From Linnemannia elongata (Eukaryota; Mortierellomycota; Mortierellomycetes; Mortierellales; Mortierellaceae): 64,000 nt of DNA. Below, one piece after another: positions 23,727 through 36,086 of the stretch. The notes beneath the pieces were generated by a model. It was not told where the DNA came from. It worked only from the letters and a program-made list of their open reading frames with translations, and searched no databases. Position 1 is the first letter of the stretch; every line of letters begins with the position of its first letter. The position numbers were made by a program, and so were the translations under genes. Location: assembly GCA_036320915.1 (NCBI GenBank), contig JAXBDG010000003.1:1054001-1118000 (forward strand), given 5' to 3'.

Positions 23727-26055
23727 TGTTTGTGTTTTTTTCCATATTGTACATGGGATATGGTAAACGGAATGCTGTTTGCTTACTTGATAATCTTTTT
23801 TTTTTTTCTTTTCTTTCGCTATCTAAATTTTTTTTTTCTCCTCTTTCATCTGTACCGTTTAGTACGACCACTTGGAGTTCCCGGGGGTCGTCCCAAGGAC
23901 TTTTGTGGGTCCGCTCCTCTTGGCCGCGGGAAGTTGGCCCTTGATGGCCATTGCGCGTTTCTTTGCTCCAGACTCTGGTCTTCCCAAGGGCCTTGTCGGT
24001 CAACTCATCGGTAAGAAGAAGAAAGGAGGAGGGAAAACAACAAAAAGAGAGAAGCTGTCCCTCCCCTCCCCTCATTTTGTTGAATGTTTTACTTTTCTGT
24101 TGTCAATGCGGTTACATTTGTTGATATGTCGACACGTCAAACTGTTTTGGATTCATGGCTCGTGTGTGCGTTTTGTCTAACCCCTTATTTTTTTTTGTCT
24201 CTCTCTTTCTCTTCACTTTTTTTTGTCACTATGTGGTCGGGGGAATACTATTTTCTCTTTCCACTCTACCTCTCCTCGGGAAAAATCACATCTCTCCCCT
24301 TCTTTTTCTTCTCCTTAGTTCGGTCTGTCTTGGGATTGTTCACATTCTTGGGATGGCATCAAATGAGTCGCGGGATCCGTCACCAGTTTGGCAGGACAGT
24401 CAGCATCCTGTTCATGGTCGTCTCGGCTTCGCAGTTCCACTGGCTTTTCTATGCTGGCAGGACCTTGCCCAACACCTTTGCTCTCTCCATTGGTAAGGAT
24501 ATTCCTTTCTCTCTCTCTTTTTTTTTTTTTTTTTTAGCCCTTCGCGCATTCGAATTGCGTTTCAAAAACTAATTATCGTTGTCCCACCTGCCGCAATTGT
24601 TGCACTTTTTGTCGCGTGCTTGTGATAGTGAATGTTGCATACTCGTACTGGATGAAGGCTTCACCTTCCTCCCAACAGACGGTTACCAGGCGCGCAACAG
24701 AACGTTCGCTGCTCCGGATGATCGATTGCCTGGTCTTTGCGACCGTCCTTTTCAGATCGGAGGTCTTAATCCTCATGGGTCCTATTATTCTTCTCGAGCT
24801 GGCTATGACGCGTCTTGGATTCTGGACGACAGTCTTGGAGGGAATCAAGGCTGGTGGTGCCAGCGTGGCAATTGCTATTGCAATTGATTCGTGGTTCTGG
24901 CAGACCTGGATGTGGGCCGAAGGAGCAGTCTTTTGGTTCAATGCCGTTGAGGGCAAATCGGTCGCCTGGGGAGTCTCACCCTGGTACACTTACTTCTTGG
25001 TCCTCTTGCCCAAGATTGCAGGATTGGCTTTGCCTCTCGCATTGGCGGGAACGGTCGTGGAGCAGAGATTGAGACGCTATCTCTTGCCTGCTGGTGTCTT
25101 TGTCACCCTGTACTCGTTCTTGGGACACAAGGAGTGGCGCTTTGTCATCTATGTTGTCCCTCTCCTCAACCTCGGTGCCGCCATCACCCTTGCTTGGATG
25201 TGAGTTGACTTCTTTTTGATTGCATATTCGAGAATACTTTCTTTATATTCTTCCCATTCCTCACTTTTAATACTCACTCTTTCGTCGCTATGGGTTAGTT
25301 TGAAGCGCAAGACGATTGTATACAAGGTGTTGGCGGTTGCTCTTTTGGGAGCTGTTGGATTGAACTTCATCTCGAGCGTTGCTCAGTCTGCAATCTCCAG
25401 TCTCAACTACCCTGGTGGTCAAGCCCTCCAACGTCTCCACGAACTTGATCTTCACCGATTTGCTGCAGGTAAAAATCCATCACTCGATTTTATCACATCT
25501 ACGCAATTGTCAAGTGAACACTCTTCGTCGGTTTATACCCTCATCGTTTCTGCCACTCACAATTGTCTTTCTACAATAACCGATTGTCTAGCAGCTACGG
25601 TGCACATTGACGGAGCAGCTGCCGAGACAGGATGCAGCCGATTTGGAGAGATTGGATCTTCAGCAACCCTTCCTACATTTTCATACGATGCCGCTCACAA
25701 TCCCCCCTTTTTGCTTCACAAGCCATGGACTTATTCCAAGGACGAAACGCATCGTCACCGTCGGGATTTCTTGCACTATACTCATCTCTTGACTTCTCAA
25801 CCTGCTTTCCATAAGGACGACTTTGTTACTCTGGAGCAGGTCAATGGCTATGCGGGTATTCAGCGTGTTCCACTCTCGCAGATCAAGGAGGCCTGCCCTC
25901 GGGCGTTCAAGGAGTTGGTCTCTGCTGTGTCAATAGCGGTGTCGAATCCTAAGGAGTCTGTCGCCTCGTTGTGGACTGCATGCAGTCCACTTCAGGTCAA
26001 GACTGAAGGCCGGATCTGGATCATGCGCCGTGTCGGTGCCATGGAGATGGAGTAA
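22840..26055 (+). CDS. alg12: ALG12-type dolichol-P-mannose alpha-1,6-mannosyltransferase (GT22)
   Basis: Six exons (22840-23472, 23863-24010, 24319-24492, 24629-25199, 25299-25468, 25595-26055) give 718 residues. ALG12 adds the eighth mannose to the lipid-linked N-glycan precursor in the ER lumen, using dolichol-P-mannose. Seen: [17 protein letters not shown], the first luminal loop with the acidic EE pair of GT22; [13 protein letters not shown]; and [15 protein letters not shown], the family's HKExRF motif; with many hydrophobic spans. The C-terminal half after HRFAA is the usual luminal tail. The first 165 residues are unusual: a Thr run, His/Asn-rich DNA and a Ser/Thr-rich stretch precede the first membrane span, whereas typical ALG12 proteins are about 490-550 residues. 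The last acceptor could be 25592 or 25595 (one residue difference). Intron 1 contains a 36-nt T-run. Confidence 0.93.
23688..23723. repeat. Poly-T tract, 36 nt
   Basis: A homopolymer run inside ALG12 intron 1 (23473-23862). Its length is probably variable and it is prone to sequencing error. Confidence 0.9.
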
Positions 26056-26253
26056 CGCTACACACTTGTCCACATTTAACAACACATTCAACCAGAAGGC
26101 AATAATTCAACCAAAAACAACCAAAGCAATACATACAAACAACTTAATAGAGGCGATGGCTGGAAAACAAAAAAAAAGCACAAATAAAAAACGAAAATAT
26201 CTATATGACACTTTTTGTTTTCGCCTTTGTCAAAGGAGTTGTTATTGATGTTG

Positions 26254-29200
26254 TTACATGTACATGCCATCCTTGGCCACGGCCTCTACAATACGAACCT
26301 CAGACTCTTTGAAGCAGGCATACATGCGTCTTTGCAACGGCCGGGAATGCCATCCTCTTATGATGGGTCCGGGAGCAATTGCGCTTGAAGAGGATGACAC
26401 AGAAGTGAAATCTGACATATCTGACGGATCGAACGTCTCGAGCACAAACTCGCGTGATGTCGGTTGTGGGAACGACGATTGCAGCGATCCTACACGTGTT
26501 AGATTTGTTTAAACAAATGCAATTAGATATCTTCAGTCAGCCAACATTTTTGTGTGCACGAGTCAAGTAACGGAAGATCCTGTAGGGTGTTACCTCCGAT
26601 AGAAAAGAGATCATAGACACACTCGCGCTCGTCGCCATCCTCGACAACCGTCTCCAAGTCCTCCAAGATCCTTTCCACCAGCCTATATTGCTCAGGGAAC
26701 TTTCAGTAAAAAAAATTACATCAGATGTCAGCAGCGAGGTTATTTTTCACGCAAAGATTAGTTCTCGACCCCCACAAAAACGCGCGTCGATAAGTCATAC
26801 CTTTCGGACAAGAGCAATGGCACGACCCATCAAGAGCTCGACATCGCGGAACTTGTCAATAACCACATCAAGATGCAAATCTTCCTCTCCAGCTGTGAGC
26901 TCGTTCCAGGGAAACACAGTCAGCTCCTTGGCAAGTTCCTTCAGTCCAATCGCCACTTGGCGGATGTGTGAAGCCACTGGATGAGAAGCCAGCGTGTCAT
27001 ACGCAAGAAGAAACATCGACGGCAACAAGCTATTTCGTTTTACATTCAAAATTCAATAACGGGTCAGGCTTTAGTATTTTAGTACTGGCGCCAATGTAAG
27101 AGGTTGTCGCACGAACAGGTCTTGGGAGAGCTGGGCGCGACTTACTTGAGAAAGAGCTGGTCTCCTGAAAGACTGTCAAGGTAATAGAGTACTTTGGCCG
27201 CCTCTTGGTTATAGTTGAAAAGTGGTGTCTGACGACCCGCAGGGATACGCTTCGAGTTCTATCTCCAAGAGAAAGATGGAAGAGTACAGTTATTAAATGC
27301 AATCAAGCGCACGGATTAAGCCAACCTCTCGTGAAGACAAACTATGAGTTCAGCAATAGAATGGCAAGAGACACTTACGGCCCAGAGCTCTTGCCAATAG
27401 TTTCCTGCGTCAGCCATACGTGCGCTCATCTGACGCTTATCCTCAACCCAGTCCTTTGGTGAATGCCACCGAATAAAGTCGCCCAAAACACATCCTGGAT
27501 TTGCCGCTTTGAACGCCTCCATATCTTTAGCAACAATGATAGCAGTAACCGTTAGTTGAACGCGACAGGTCTCCGATTTATCGCTAAGTGCACATGTAGA
27601 GAGTGAACAGGGAACTTACCAGAGATAAGTTGCGTTGATTGCATTTTGGCTCGCATTTTGGCCCCATCAGAGGAAGAACCCAGCGTCTCAAACAGCTCCT
27701 CCTGCTGCTGAATCATATCCTCGGTCATGAATCCAGGTTCCTGAAGCTTGGGGATCATCAACGGTGCACCAGTCTCCAGAAGCTTCAAGTCCTTGAGTGG
27801 CATCAACCCTCCTTCACTCTTGTGAGCATCAGCAACCTCCCGAGGATCCGGACCACTGGCGCTGACGGTCATCTGGTCAAGATCGTTCACCAAGATACCC
27901 GACTGCGAATCCGCACTAGAGGAGTACTTGAGTGCAACAAAGGACTCTGTCAGCGATTGCGAATGTGCGCGTCGTTGCATCTCTACGGGATCCAGAATCA
28001 CCTCGCTCGTCTCCATAGGGTCGTAAAACACGTCTTCGTCATCGTCATCGCTCCCGGTGGTGGTTTCTGTTGGGTGGAACAGGTGTTGACTGGAACGTCG
28101 ACTGCTGTAGCGTCTTCGGGGTGCTTCCACCTGGGGTATAGGCATCGATGCGGTAGGCGATGAGGGCTCCGTTTTGGATCCAGTGAATAATATAGATGAG
28201 GCTGAAGGAGAAGGCGATGTCGACTCTTGTGGGCTGGAGACTGCTCTGTTCTTGACGTTCTTCAACAGCCGCTTGGCCATCGGTACAACATCAGCAGAGC
28301 GGGGTCGAGAGATATCGGAGAGTCCATGCAGCAGGTTCTGGAACTGAGCTCCATAAGTCTGTTCAGATGTCGGTGACGTGGTTCCTGATCCTGGCAGTGA
28401 CGAAGGGCTCAATCCTGACTTGTCCTCGATGATGACCTTTTCCTTGCGGCGTTTCAGAACCGGGTGTACGTCGCGAGGGGCCTCTTTGTTGCGAACAATC
28501 TGGCGGGCAATACAACAATTGAGCATTGACAGCTTTTGGTGAAGGAGATTGTATCGAAGATCGATCGCCACCGGTTTCCTCTCACCGCCCGGTTCTGCCT
28601 CCGATTCGTATGCATTTCCTCCGTAGATGTCGACCATAGGGATCAAAAGACTGTTCTCCCACCGCGCGTAGAACTGCTTCAGGAGCTCTGACCAGAGCAC
28701 CTTTAGGAATCCCATCACAGAGGTCGCATAGGATATTTCAGAGTTGGGCGAGATGACATCGATCAGGTACTGGATCATTCTCCAGAGAAACGAGTTGTAA
28801 GGGACGGTTGTAGCGTATTTGAATTGCAGGCCGAGTTCTGAAGCTGGTATGATCCGCACACCGCATTCAGTCTCGATCTTGTTTGACGCTGCCGACTTTA
28901 CTGGAGGTTCGATCACAGGCATCTCGAAGAGGGCGTCGACGATATTCTCTACGTCCATCGTGTCCACCATGGTAATCGTTCCTTGAATGAGCTTAGCGCC
29001 TTTGTTGAGAAGAGCACCGCTGTAGGTTTGGTCTTTCTGAACCTTTCCATCAGCATGTCCTCGACCAACGCTCTCCGAACTCCAGGAAGCAATTGCATCC
29101 TCCATGATTCCGCTAAGGATGCCATAGTCGCCCTCTTTGAATGTTGCGTGCAGGATCCAGATGTTGGCGTAGCTGGCGTCCATATCCGCAAAGTTTTTGC

Positions 29201-30523
29201 TGTCCAGGTATACCGTGCAAGGTGCTGAAGCTGGAATCACATAAGAAATATAGCGGGTTATTAATTGGCGAAGCACTTTTCTCCAGAAAGTCGCGGTGGT
29301 GATTCAGATTCAATATAAAAGGTCAGTTGTGTACCAAAGCGTGCCAAGAGTCGAAGTGATTTCAGCGGATCCTGGACGGGTCCAAAGGGGAGGATGGGAA
29401 TAGGAAGGATTGACAGAGCTCGATTCTCCGTTTTCATGTCCTCGATGTTGACGCTGTCGCTCGGCGTGTTCATGGTAGGCTCTTCGTCTACTTGAAAGGT
29501 AGTAACGTCACCGTCCCGATCCCTACTACTAGATGCCCTCCTGCCCTCAACCTCCAATGGGTTCCCCCACCGCTTCCAGTCTTCGTCACGCCAATTAACA
29601 AGGTCGTAGCTAAAGAGTGCTGAAGCATGAATCTGTTCCTTGATGCTCTGGCTATGGTTCCCGAGTGAAGAGGCAGGGTCGTCGTCCTCGATCCCCATGC
29701 GCTCAATAAAGTAGTCCGTGATTCCTGAAAGGTGCGTATACTGTACGGGTGGGTAGGGTACATGTACAGTGTTAAATCGCACCTCAATCGCTTGGCCATC
29801 GTCGCCGTGTTCGTCGTCGAGGAGATCGTGCTGATTCGAAGAAAGTGCTGGGGAGGAAGACGGCATGGATTGGATCATGAGCCCTGTAAAGGTCATGTTC
29901 CAGGGCTGTCCTGTCGGCACAAAGATGGGGATGTTGCATCCTGTGTTCTGAAATGCGATCGCAAAAGACGACAACAGCAGTTTGGCACTGCTGAGGTCGA
30001 TGATTGCTGAGGAGGCTGAGGAGGAGGACGAGCTGAGCGAGGTGGCAAAGATATCCGAGATGGTAACGGGCGAGATGATGAGAATGTGGGTCTGTGCAGT
30101 CCAGCGGTGAAGGCTGTGGTGAACAACGCCTTCCAGAGATATCGGCAAGAAGTCCAAATCGATCCTCTCGACACCCTCTGCGAGGCGAATCTTGGCTGGG
30201 TGGTATTGATACGACAGCGCATAGGTGGCATCGTCGAGGCTCAACATCTCACGAAGCTGATAAACCTTTGATTTGGGGCTCTTGGGCGAATGCGTTTGAG
30301 CGGCTGCACCATCACTGCTACTGCTGACTCCTGCTGGGTTAGGTGTTGACAAATCGTCCGAGCTTCCGTCTTCGGATGCAGCGATGGTGGTGGGGTCAAA
30401 GACGCCAAGGCTATTGTCGACGAGACCCCATGAACGGAGACTGTCCTCGATTTGGGTGATGAAGCGTTCCCATGGCCCAGAAGTTGTGTAGTCGATAAAC
30501 TCAAAGTTCTCAAAGTCGTCCAT
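26254..30523 (-). CDS. rab3gap1: Rab3 GTPase-activating protein catalytic subunit homologue
   Basis: Seven exons: 30523-29335, 29230-27620, 27524-27379, 27258-27146, 27029-26801, 26699-26594 and 26489-26254, giving 1209 residues (human RAB3GAP1 981). With RAB3GAP2 this protein acts as GAP for Rab3 and exchange factor for Rab18, in secretion, lipid droplets and autophagy. Seen: N-terminal ITQIEDSLRSWG and SLHRW; AKLLLSSFAIAFQNTGC and IPIFVPT; middle RWENSLLIP and LLHQKLSMLNCCIARQ; the GAP core FKAANPGCVLGDFIRWHSPK, which matches the human region carrying the catalytic Arg; WQELWA followed by IPAGRQTPLFNYNQEAAKVL; and C-terminal HSRPLQRRMYA, the family's PLPQRxY motif. The extra length is a Ser-rich insert (about residues 660-830). 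The exon 1/2 junction uses a weaker GTACAC donor. The gene is tail-to-tail with ALG12 and divergent from RABL3. Confidence 0.93.
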
Positions 30524-30855
30524 GTCTGTCGTCCATGTCCTTGTAGTTGAAGAGAAAGAGAGAAGGACGTAAAAGAACGAGTTTGAAAGGGGATAGGAGG
30601 CCTTGGGGCAAAGCGACCAAGTTTCGCGCGTGGCGCTACACGTGACGCCACTGAAAGTGAATGGTGGCAGTCGAAGTTGATGCTTCCCGTAAGAAACTTT
30701 CTTTCTACACTTTCTTCATCATTCACACTCTTCACCTCTAGACATCTCACTACACACGCGACAATCACTCTTCTCTCCATCACCAGCACCTTATCGCTTC
30801 AACCATCCATCCCACATAATAATAACAACAGGGCATCAATTCACACTCTGCAACC
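30524..30855. promoter_or_regulatory. Shared divergent promoter rab3gap1/rabl3
   Basis: 332 bp between the two start codons serves both genes. TTTCGCGC at 30622-30629 matches the E2F/DP consensus TTTSGCGC, and CACGTG at 30639-30644 (inside CACGTGACGCCAC) is a perfect E-box with a CRE-like overlap. C-rich leader sequence precedes the RABL3 ATG. Whether any factor binds is unknown. Confidence 0.5.
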
Positions 30856-32239
30856 ATGAACCCTTACTCCTCTCACTCTGGCCAAGACGCCTCCTACAAG
30901 GTCCTCGTCCTAGGCGACTCGGGTGTGGTAAGCCTTAAACCCAATCACGTCGCCTACAGATGCTAATGGTATCATTGCCGTTTGTATGAAGACTCAGCAA
31001 AAAACATACTTTGCCTCTCAATTGCTTTATTGACTGCAGGGCAAGACCAGTCTGGTACACATCCTGTGCAACAACGAACCCCTACAAGCCCCTGTCCCAA
31101 CCGTCGGCTGCGACATCAACGTCCGTCTCCACTCCTCTACAATCCCAACCATAGCGGCCACCTCCACAGCACGCTCAGGACTTCCCTCACTCCTCTCTAG
31201 TCGCTCCACCACCAATACCACCTCCTCGACACAATCATCGTCCGATCCTTCCACTTCGGACCCAACATTTATAGAGTTTTACGACGTGTCGGGATCACCT
31301 GCAGTTCGACACCCTAAATCGAGAAGCATGTATTATAGCGGTGTATCCTACCAAGGGATCATTCTCGTACATGATCTGTGTAATAGGAGGAGTTATGAGA
31401 ACCTCTGGAAGTGGATTGCCGACTACCTTGAGGCATCTTCTCAAGGACGAGCTGCAGCAGGAGGGTGGCCGTCATCAAGCAACCTCCAGGGTTCTCTCAA
31501 CATTCCTTTGTTAGTAGTGGGGACCAAGAATGACATGGCAATCGGAGCAGGGTATAGCCAAGGAAAAGGCGGCAGCAATAGTGGTACTAGTATGGCGGTG
31601 GGTCAGGAACTGGTGACCAAGTATGGTGGAGAGGCCATCTCGGTCTGTTCTGTCTCTGCAACAGAGTTTATGCCCAACTCTTCGACATCTATCGCGTTCA
31701 ACATGTTTTTCAACCAAATCATCGATCCAAGAACGTCTCGACACGGGCACGGGAATAGCAACCATTACCGACCGCAACATCAGGCTACGCCGTCATTCAG
31801 TTCTACTTCTTCGACTCCCCCTCCCCTTCCTGGATACACGCGTCAGCCTCCTACTCCGACACCGGAACAACAATACCATAGCCACCATAATCATAACCGT
31901 TCAACGCCCTCAAACGACACTGACCCTGCCTCGTCCTCCATCCCCATCATGGATTTCGCTACCTTCACTGGAGGAAGCTCTGCCACTACTGTCAATGACA
32001 CCACAATTCCGCCAAGACGTCCCGAGTCCCCGATACCCGCACGGTCCATTACCCCGACCGGAAACAGCAGTAGCACGACTCACTCGACCACCAAGAGTTC
32101 CCTCCGTGCTCAGTATGAGCGCAATCGAACTGTTCTAGGCCAATACAGCAGCAATATGGGTGTACCAACATATACCAGTCGAGCTAACAGTAGCAACAAC
32201 AGCAGTCGAGGTCATACACCCTCTGGATCAAGATCATAG
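30856..32239 (+). CDS. rabl3: RABL3-like small GTPase
   Basis: Two exons (30856-30927, 31040-32239) give 423 residues; human RABL3 has 236. The P-loop GDSGVGKT (about 20-27) is split by the intron, followed by LVHILCNNEPLQAPVPTVGC, the RABL3-type switch I with Cys after TVG. The G3 motif reads FYDVSGSP where RABL3 has WDVGG, GIILVHDLCNRRSYENLWKW matches the RABL3 core, and GTKND is the G4 motif. There is no C-terminal prenylation Cys (ends SGSRS), as in RABL3, so membrane attachment must be indirect. A Ser/Thr-rich insertion lies between switch I and G3, and an extra disordered tail of about 170 residues follows the G domain. It is divergently paired with a RabGAP subunit gene. Confidence 0.9.
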
Positions 32240-32958
32240 CGAGCAACATATCTTCTTGAATTGCATAAAAAAAAACGTGCTCTCCCGCAAAGATTTTGTG
32301 CTAATTTTCTCACACCGTGCACATCTCTCGTCTTGGCGCAAATTCCTTCCCTCCCTTTTTTTTGTGTTATGCGGTTTGTTTGCAAGCGCTATGTTTTTTA
32401 TTTTGCGACAAAAGTGATCGAGATGGTTCAGGGGAGAACGAGGGAGGAGGAGAGGGAGGAAGATAAGGAAGACTTTTTGTGTATGTGTGTCCTGGTTATT
32501 AAGCAATCGACTCGTATCCAGAGTTGTGCTCCTCACGACCACCGAACAAGCTATTTCAATGAAAAAAGTATGAAAAAGATAGAAAGTCAGCAAGTCGGAA
32601 ACAAATAAGATAAAAAGAGGCCGCCTGCGCCTCGGTCCTTTTGCTATTATCCTTGTGTCCCTGCTTGGCACGCCGCGGATAAACCCAAAAAAGGTGTATG
32701 GGAGAAAGAAACAAAATTGCGGCGCGCTCTGTTTTTTTCTTTCTCATCGACTGCATATGTAAGCAACTGAATGTCCTATCCTGTCCTGTCCAAACGCCCT
32801 TGGGAAAGCCCGAAACGAACGAAAAAAAGGTTGGTTGGCGAAGTTGCATGAAAAGGCGACGATGGTGGCGTAAGGACGGAGGAACAAGGGTGTAAAGTCG
32901 AGACGAATGAAGGAGAGGGCGTATGAAAGAGAGGGCTGCTTCATTGTTCTTGGGTAAC
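32240..32958. other. Intergenic, convergent 3' regions
   Basis: About 720 bp separate the stops of RABL3 and the PLDc_N mini-gene. The sequence is A/T-rich with short homopolymers. Predicted ORFs on both strands are not supported by composition or homology. Confidence 0.55.
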
Positions 32959-33404
32959 TTACAAGTACAGGACGAGACCCAAAATAGGGAACAGGAAGAT
33001 GAGCAACGACCCTATCCATTCAAAAAAGGAACAAGTGAAAACGAAAAAGTGTGAGTGAACTGTTTGTGGCGAAAAGAGATGTATATGCATTTCCTATAAG
33101 CAATAAAAGCACACAGGCACAGAGGCACACAAAAAAAGGCAAGAGGGATGAGTATCTTACAGAGGAGCTTGCTGGTGACGTTTCTGTTGGAGTTAAGGAC
33201 CTCGAAGATGGCAATGAGGTCGAGGATGAGGATGATCTAGTAGTTGTTGAAAGTATTGAGCATTGTGCAATGCATTGTTAGTTCAAGTTTAAATGCCTGA
33301 CAAAGGAATAGCATGCGCTTGAGTGAGTGGGTTGGCAAGTCGGTGAAGGGGAGAATTGTCCTTACCAGGCCGAAGAAGCCGCCGGAGTAAGCTGCGGGAT
33401 GCAT
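32959..33404 (-). CDS. PLDc_N-type two-span mini membrane protein, copy 1
   Basis: Three exons (33404-33366, 33236-33161, 33011-32959) join in phase to a 55-residue protein beginning MHPAAYSGGFFGL and ending FPILGLVLYL. It has two hydrophobic segments around a conserved centre, EVLNSNRNVTSKLLW. That pattern matches the PLDc_N family (the N-terminal membrane module of cardiolipin synthases), which also occurs as stand-alone short proteins of unknown function. A paralogue lies at 59276-59458. Each exon is too short to be found by simple ORF search; the model rests on three clean GT-AG junctions and the paralogue alignment. Confidence 0.8.
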
Positions 33405-33626
33405 AGTGGTGAGATAGTTGAGTGGAGGAGAGGTGGAGGTGCGAAAGGAAAAAGGAGAGAAAAGAGAAAAGAGAAAAGAAGAGGGAAAAAATGGCCAAGG
33501 GGAAAGAAATCCCCAGGGGAATTGCTCACACGCAAAGAACAAACGTCAACAGGGTCAGGCACAGGCACAACTTTCTATTGTCAAATTTGTATTTATTTAG
33601 CTTGGACATTTTCAAGCGCGTCTTAG

Positions 33627-36086
33627 CTATTCCTCACGCTCACTGAGGTCGGGTGGGAGACGAACAATGACTGCACTACCATCATCATCGTCATCATCGT
33701 CCTCGCCAATAATGCCATAATCGGACCCATCCTCTTCATCCTCCTCCTCAACCAGCTCCTGAATCCTCACGCGCCGCTCCCGCTGTAGTGGTGGTGCCAA
33801 TTCTTGCTGCTGTTGGTCCTGAAGAGACTTCGACTTTGGGTTGGGCTGAGACCGAGACAACAGCGATACCTTCTGACCACCAAGATGATCGTCCTCATAC
33901 TCATCATCACCATCAAACGACCCATTGTCGTCAGTGTAATCGCCCTCCTCGTCTTCAAAGAGAACCTCCGACTGAATTCCAGCACCACGCACTGACCGGT
34001 TCGATCCTAGCGTGCCATTACCGCTATTAGCACCCTCGGACAGATACCTTTTCTTCAAGATCGACGGCAGTTCCTGTGCGGCCCTCCTCCGTTGCTCCTC
34101 AAGCTCTACATTCTCATAGCCTTTGATGTAGTTGCGTTGATTCCACTTTCGGAGCAAATGAGTCGACAGCGCAATCACCATCAACACCACGGCAAAGCTC
34201 ACAGTGCCAATGATAATAGCCGTCCGGGTCATATCCGACACATATGTCGTCTCAGCATCGAGAGTCGGTCGGATGGTTTCGGTCCAGCTCGTCGTATTGG
34301 TGTCAAACACCATAAGCGGCAGCGTTTCCGTCAAAGCAACATTTCGGCTCACATTGTAACCTAACAAAAAATAAAACTCGTTAATATGGTTAACGAGCAG
34401 AGCAGACGCGTCGTTATCTCATGTATGCAAATGATGCTCATTAGCTTACCTGATACAACAAAGATGTACTCATAATACTGCAAGAGTGTATGGTCTGCAC
34501 GAGGTCCTGGGCCATCGGGTCCACGCTGCCATGTCCACGTCTCAGTGTCCAAAGTCCAAAAGTCCTTGAGTACAGTCTGATATGGCTTGACCCCTCCGTA
34601 CATGTATATCTTCTTGCCAACTATATACGCGCATATACAAAGTACACTCTGTGAGTAAAGGTTAAGCAATGACAATATTCTCAGGGCTTCGTTTGTAAAT
34701 ATCGTACCTGTAAGGAAAGCAGCCTTCTCTCTGGTATCTGGCAAGGCTTCATTCTCTGCCACTTTCTAAAAATATGGACAATATAGGAACATAACGATCT
34801 TAGTATGGGCGTAATCGATGGGTACGGGTTTCCGCTCCTGATCATGACAAGTAGCTACTGTTCGAAGTTCATTACCAGTTCCTGTCTTGTCCAAGTATGC
34901 GCCGTCGTCGAGTACACATAGGCATGGTCACATCCACGCAATTGTGACGTCTGAGCATCACCAGGCGTGAACGAGTTGGCAGTTCCTGTAAGAATGACAA
35001 TCCTGTCGCCTACAACCGTCGCAACACCTTTGTCGACAAATGGCGCCTTCTCATCCATGATGCTGGTAACATTCCAGCCCTCGTACAGCAAGTCGACAGG
35101 GAACATGGTCGAGCTGCTCTCCGTCAAGTCAACCTTGCTCATGAACTCTGTCAAGCTCATAAGATCCTTTCGAAGAATCACCTGTCGTAGCGGTGCTGTG
35201 CTCTGGAGGATAATATACCACGCAAAGTTTATATAGTCGATTGCCACTGTTGGTGCTTGCCAATTGCCGATCGATAACGTCTCTGTCAAGTTGATCCCGA
35301 GGTCGATAGTCGTATCGTTCATCATATCCTCAACCTCCCAAGAATTCATCACTGGGTTGTATATATTGAATCCTATCCACGGTGTCCATTTCGATCCCGC
35401 CGCTGTCGCCTTCGACTCTTCCAACTCATTCTGGTCTTGACAGCCTCCCTTGCCAAACTCAATCATAAACGGCGAGATACTCTGTACAATCGTCGCGGTT
35501 CCGTTGACAAATGACTCGGTTTGGTTTCCCGGGATCCCCAATGTCTTAAGTCCCAATCCCGCTACGGGTGGTAGAATCACATCCACCGCCTCCCTCAATG
35601 GGACTTCCTCCCATTGTGCCGACGATAGGTTCCATTGTGCCGATTGTCCGAGTCGTAGCCGCCACAACTCCGAAGAGCAGTCTGACTCGAGAAACTTGTC
35701 TTGTCTTGACCCTATTATCACACAGAGAGACGGCAGATGCAGTTGCAGCCATAGTAGCGAGAATAAGCGTGTTAGAAGGAGGCAATTTGCACGACGAGGA
35801 CATGTGGTTTAAAAGTGGGGTTATTGCATTCTGTTCGATCACACAACAAACAGAGTAGAACAGAGTATAAACATGTTCATGGTCCACCAAAATTGAATAG
35901 GGGGTTGATTGTTGTCAACCGCAGTTTGGTGTATATACCTCCATGGATGTAGAGCTCGTCGCCGAGGATAGTTACAGTTTGACTGGAGAGTATGGGGCCG
36001 AGGGGTGCTGTTTGTGCGTCAAGTCCCTGCAGTACGCATAGCAAGGCTGGTAGAAGGGACAAGTTTGTCCAGGGGTGGTGTTTCAT
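33627..36086 (-). CDS. Kelch-repeat type I membrane protein
   Basis: Five exons (36086-35939, 35711-34876, 34765-34708, 34620-34450, 34360-33627) give 648 residues. Signal peptide at residues 1-25 (MKHHPWTNLSLLPALLCVL.. ending LDA). Kelch-like blades: TVTILGDELYIHGG, DRIVILTGTANS, GKKIYMYGGVKPY and YEYIFVVSGYN, each with the hydrophobic strand plus GG or equivalent, and N-glycosylation sequons in the ectodomain (for example GNQTES, LNLSSAQW-type). One membrane span (TAIIIGTVSFAVVLMVIALS) is followed by a basic stop (RKWNQR) and a cytoplasmic tail of about 200 residues with acidic runs (EEEDEEDG, EDDDDDDDG). It is probably a plasma-membrane or secretory-pathway adhesion or sensor protein; the ligand is unknown. 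Start chosen because it opens the signal peptide; a TATATA lies 155 bp upstream. Confidence 0.85.
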
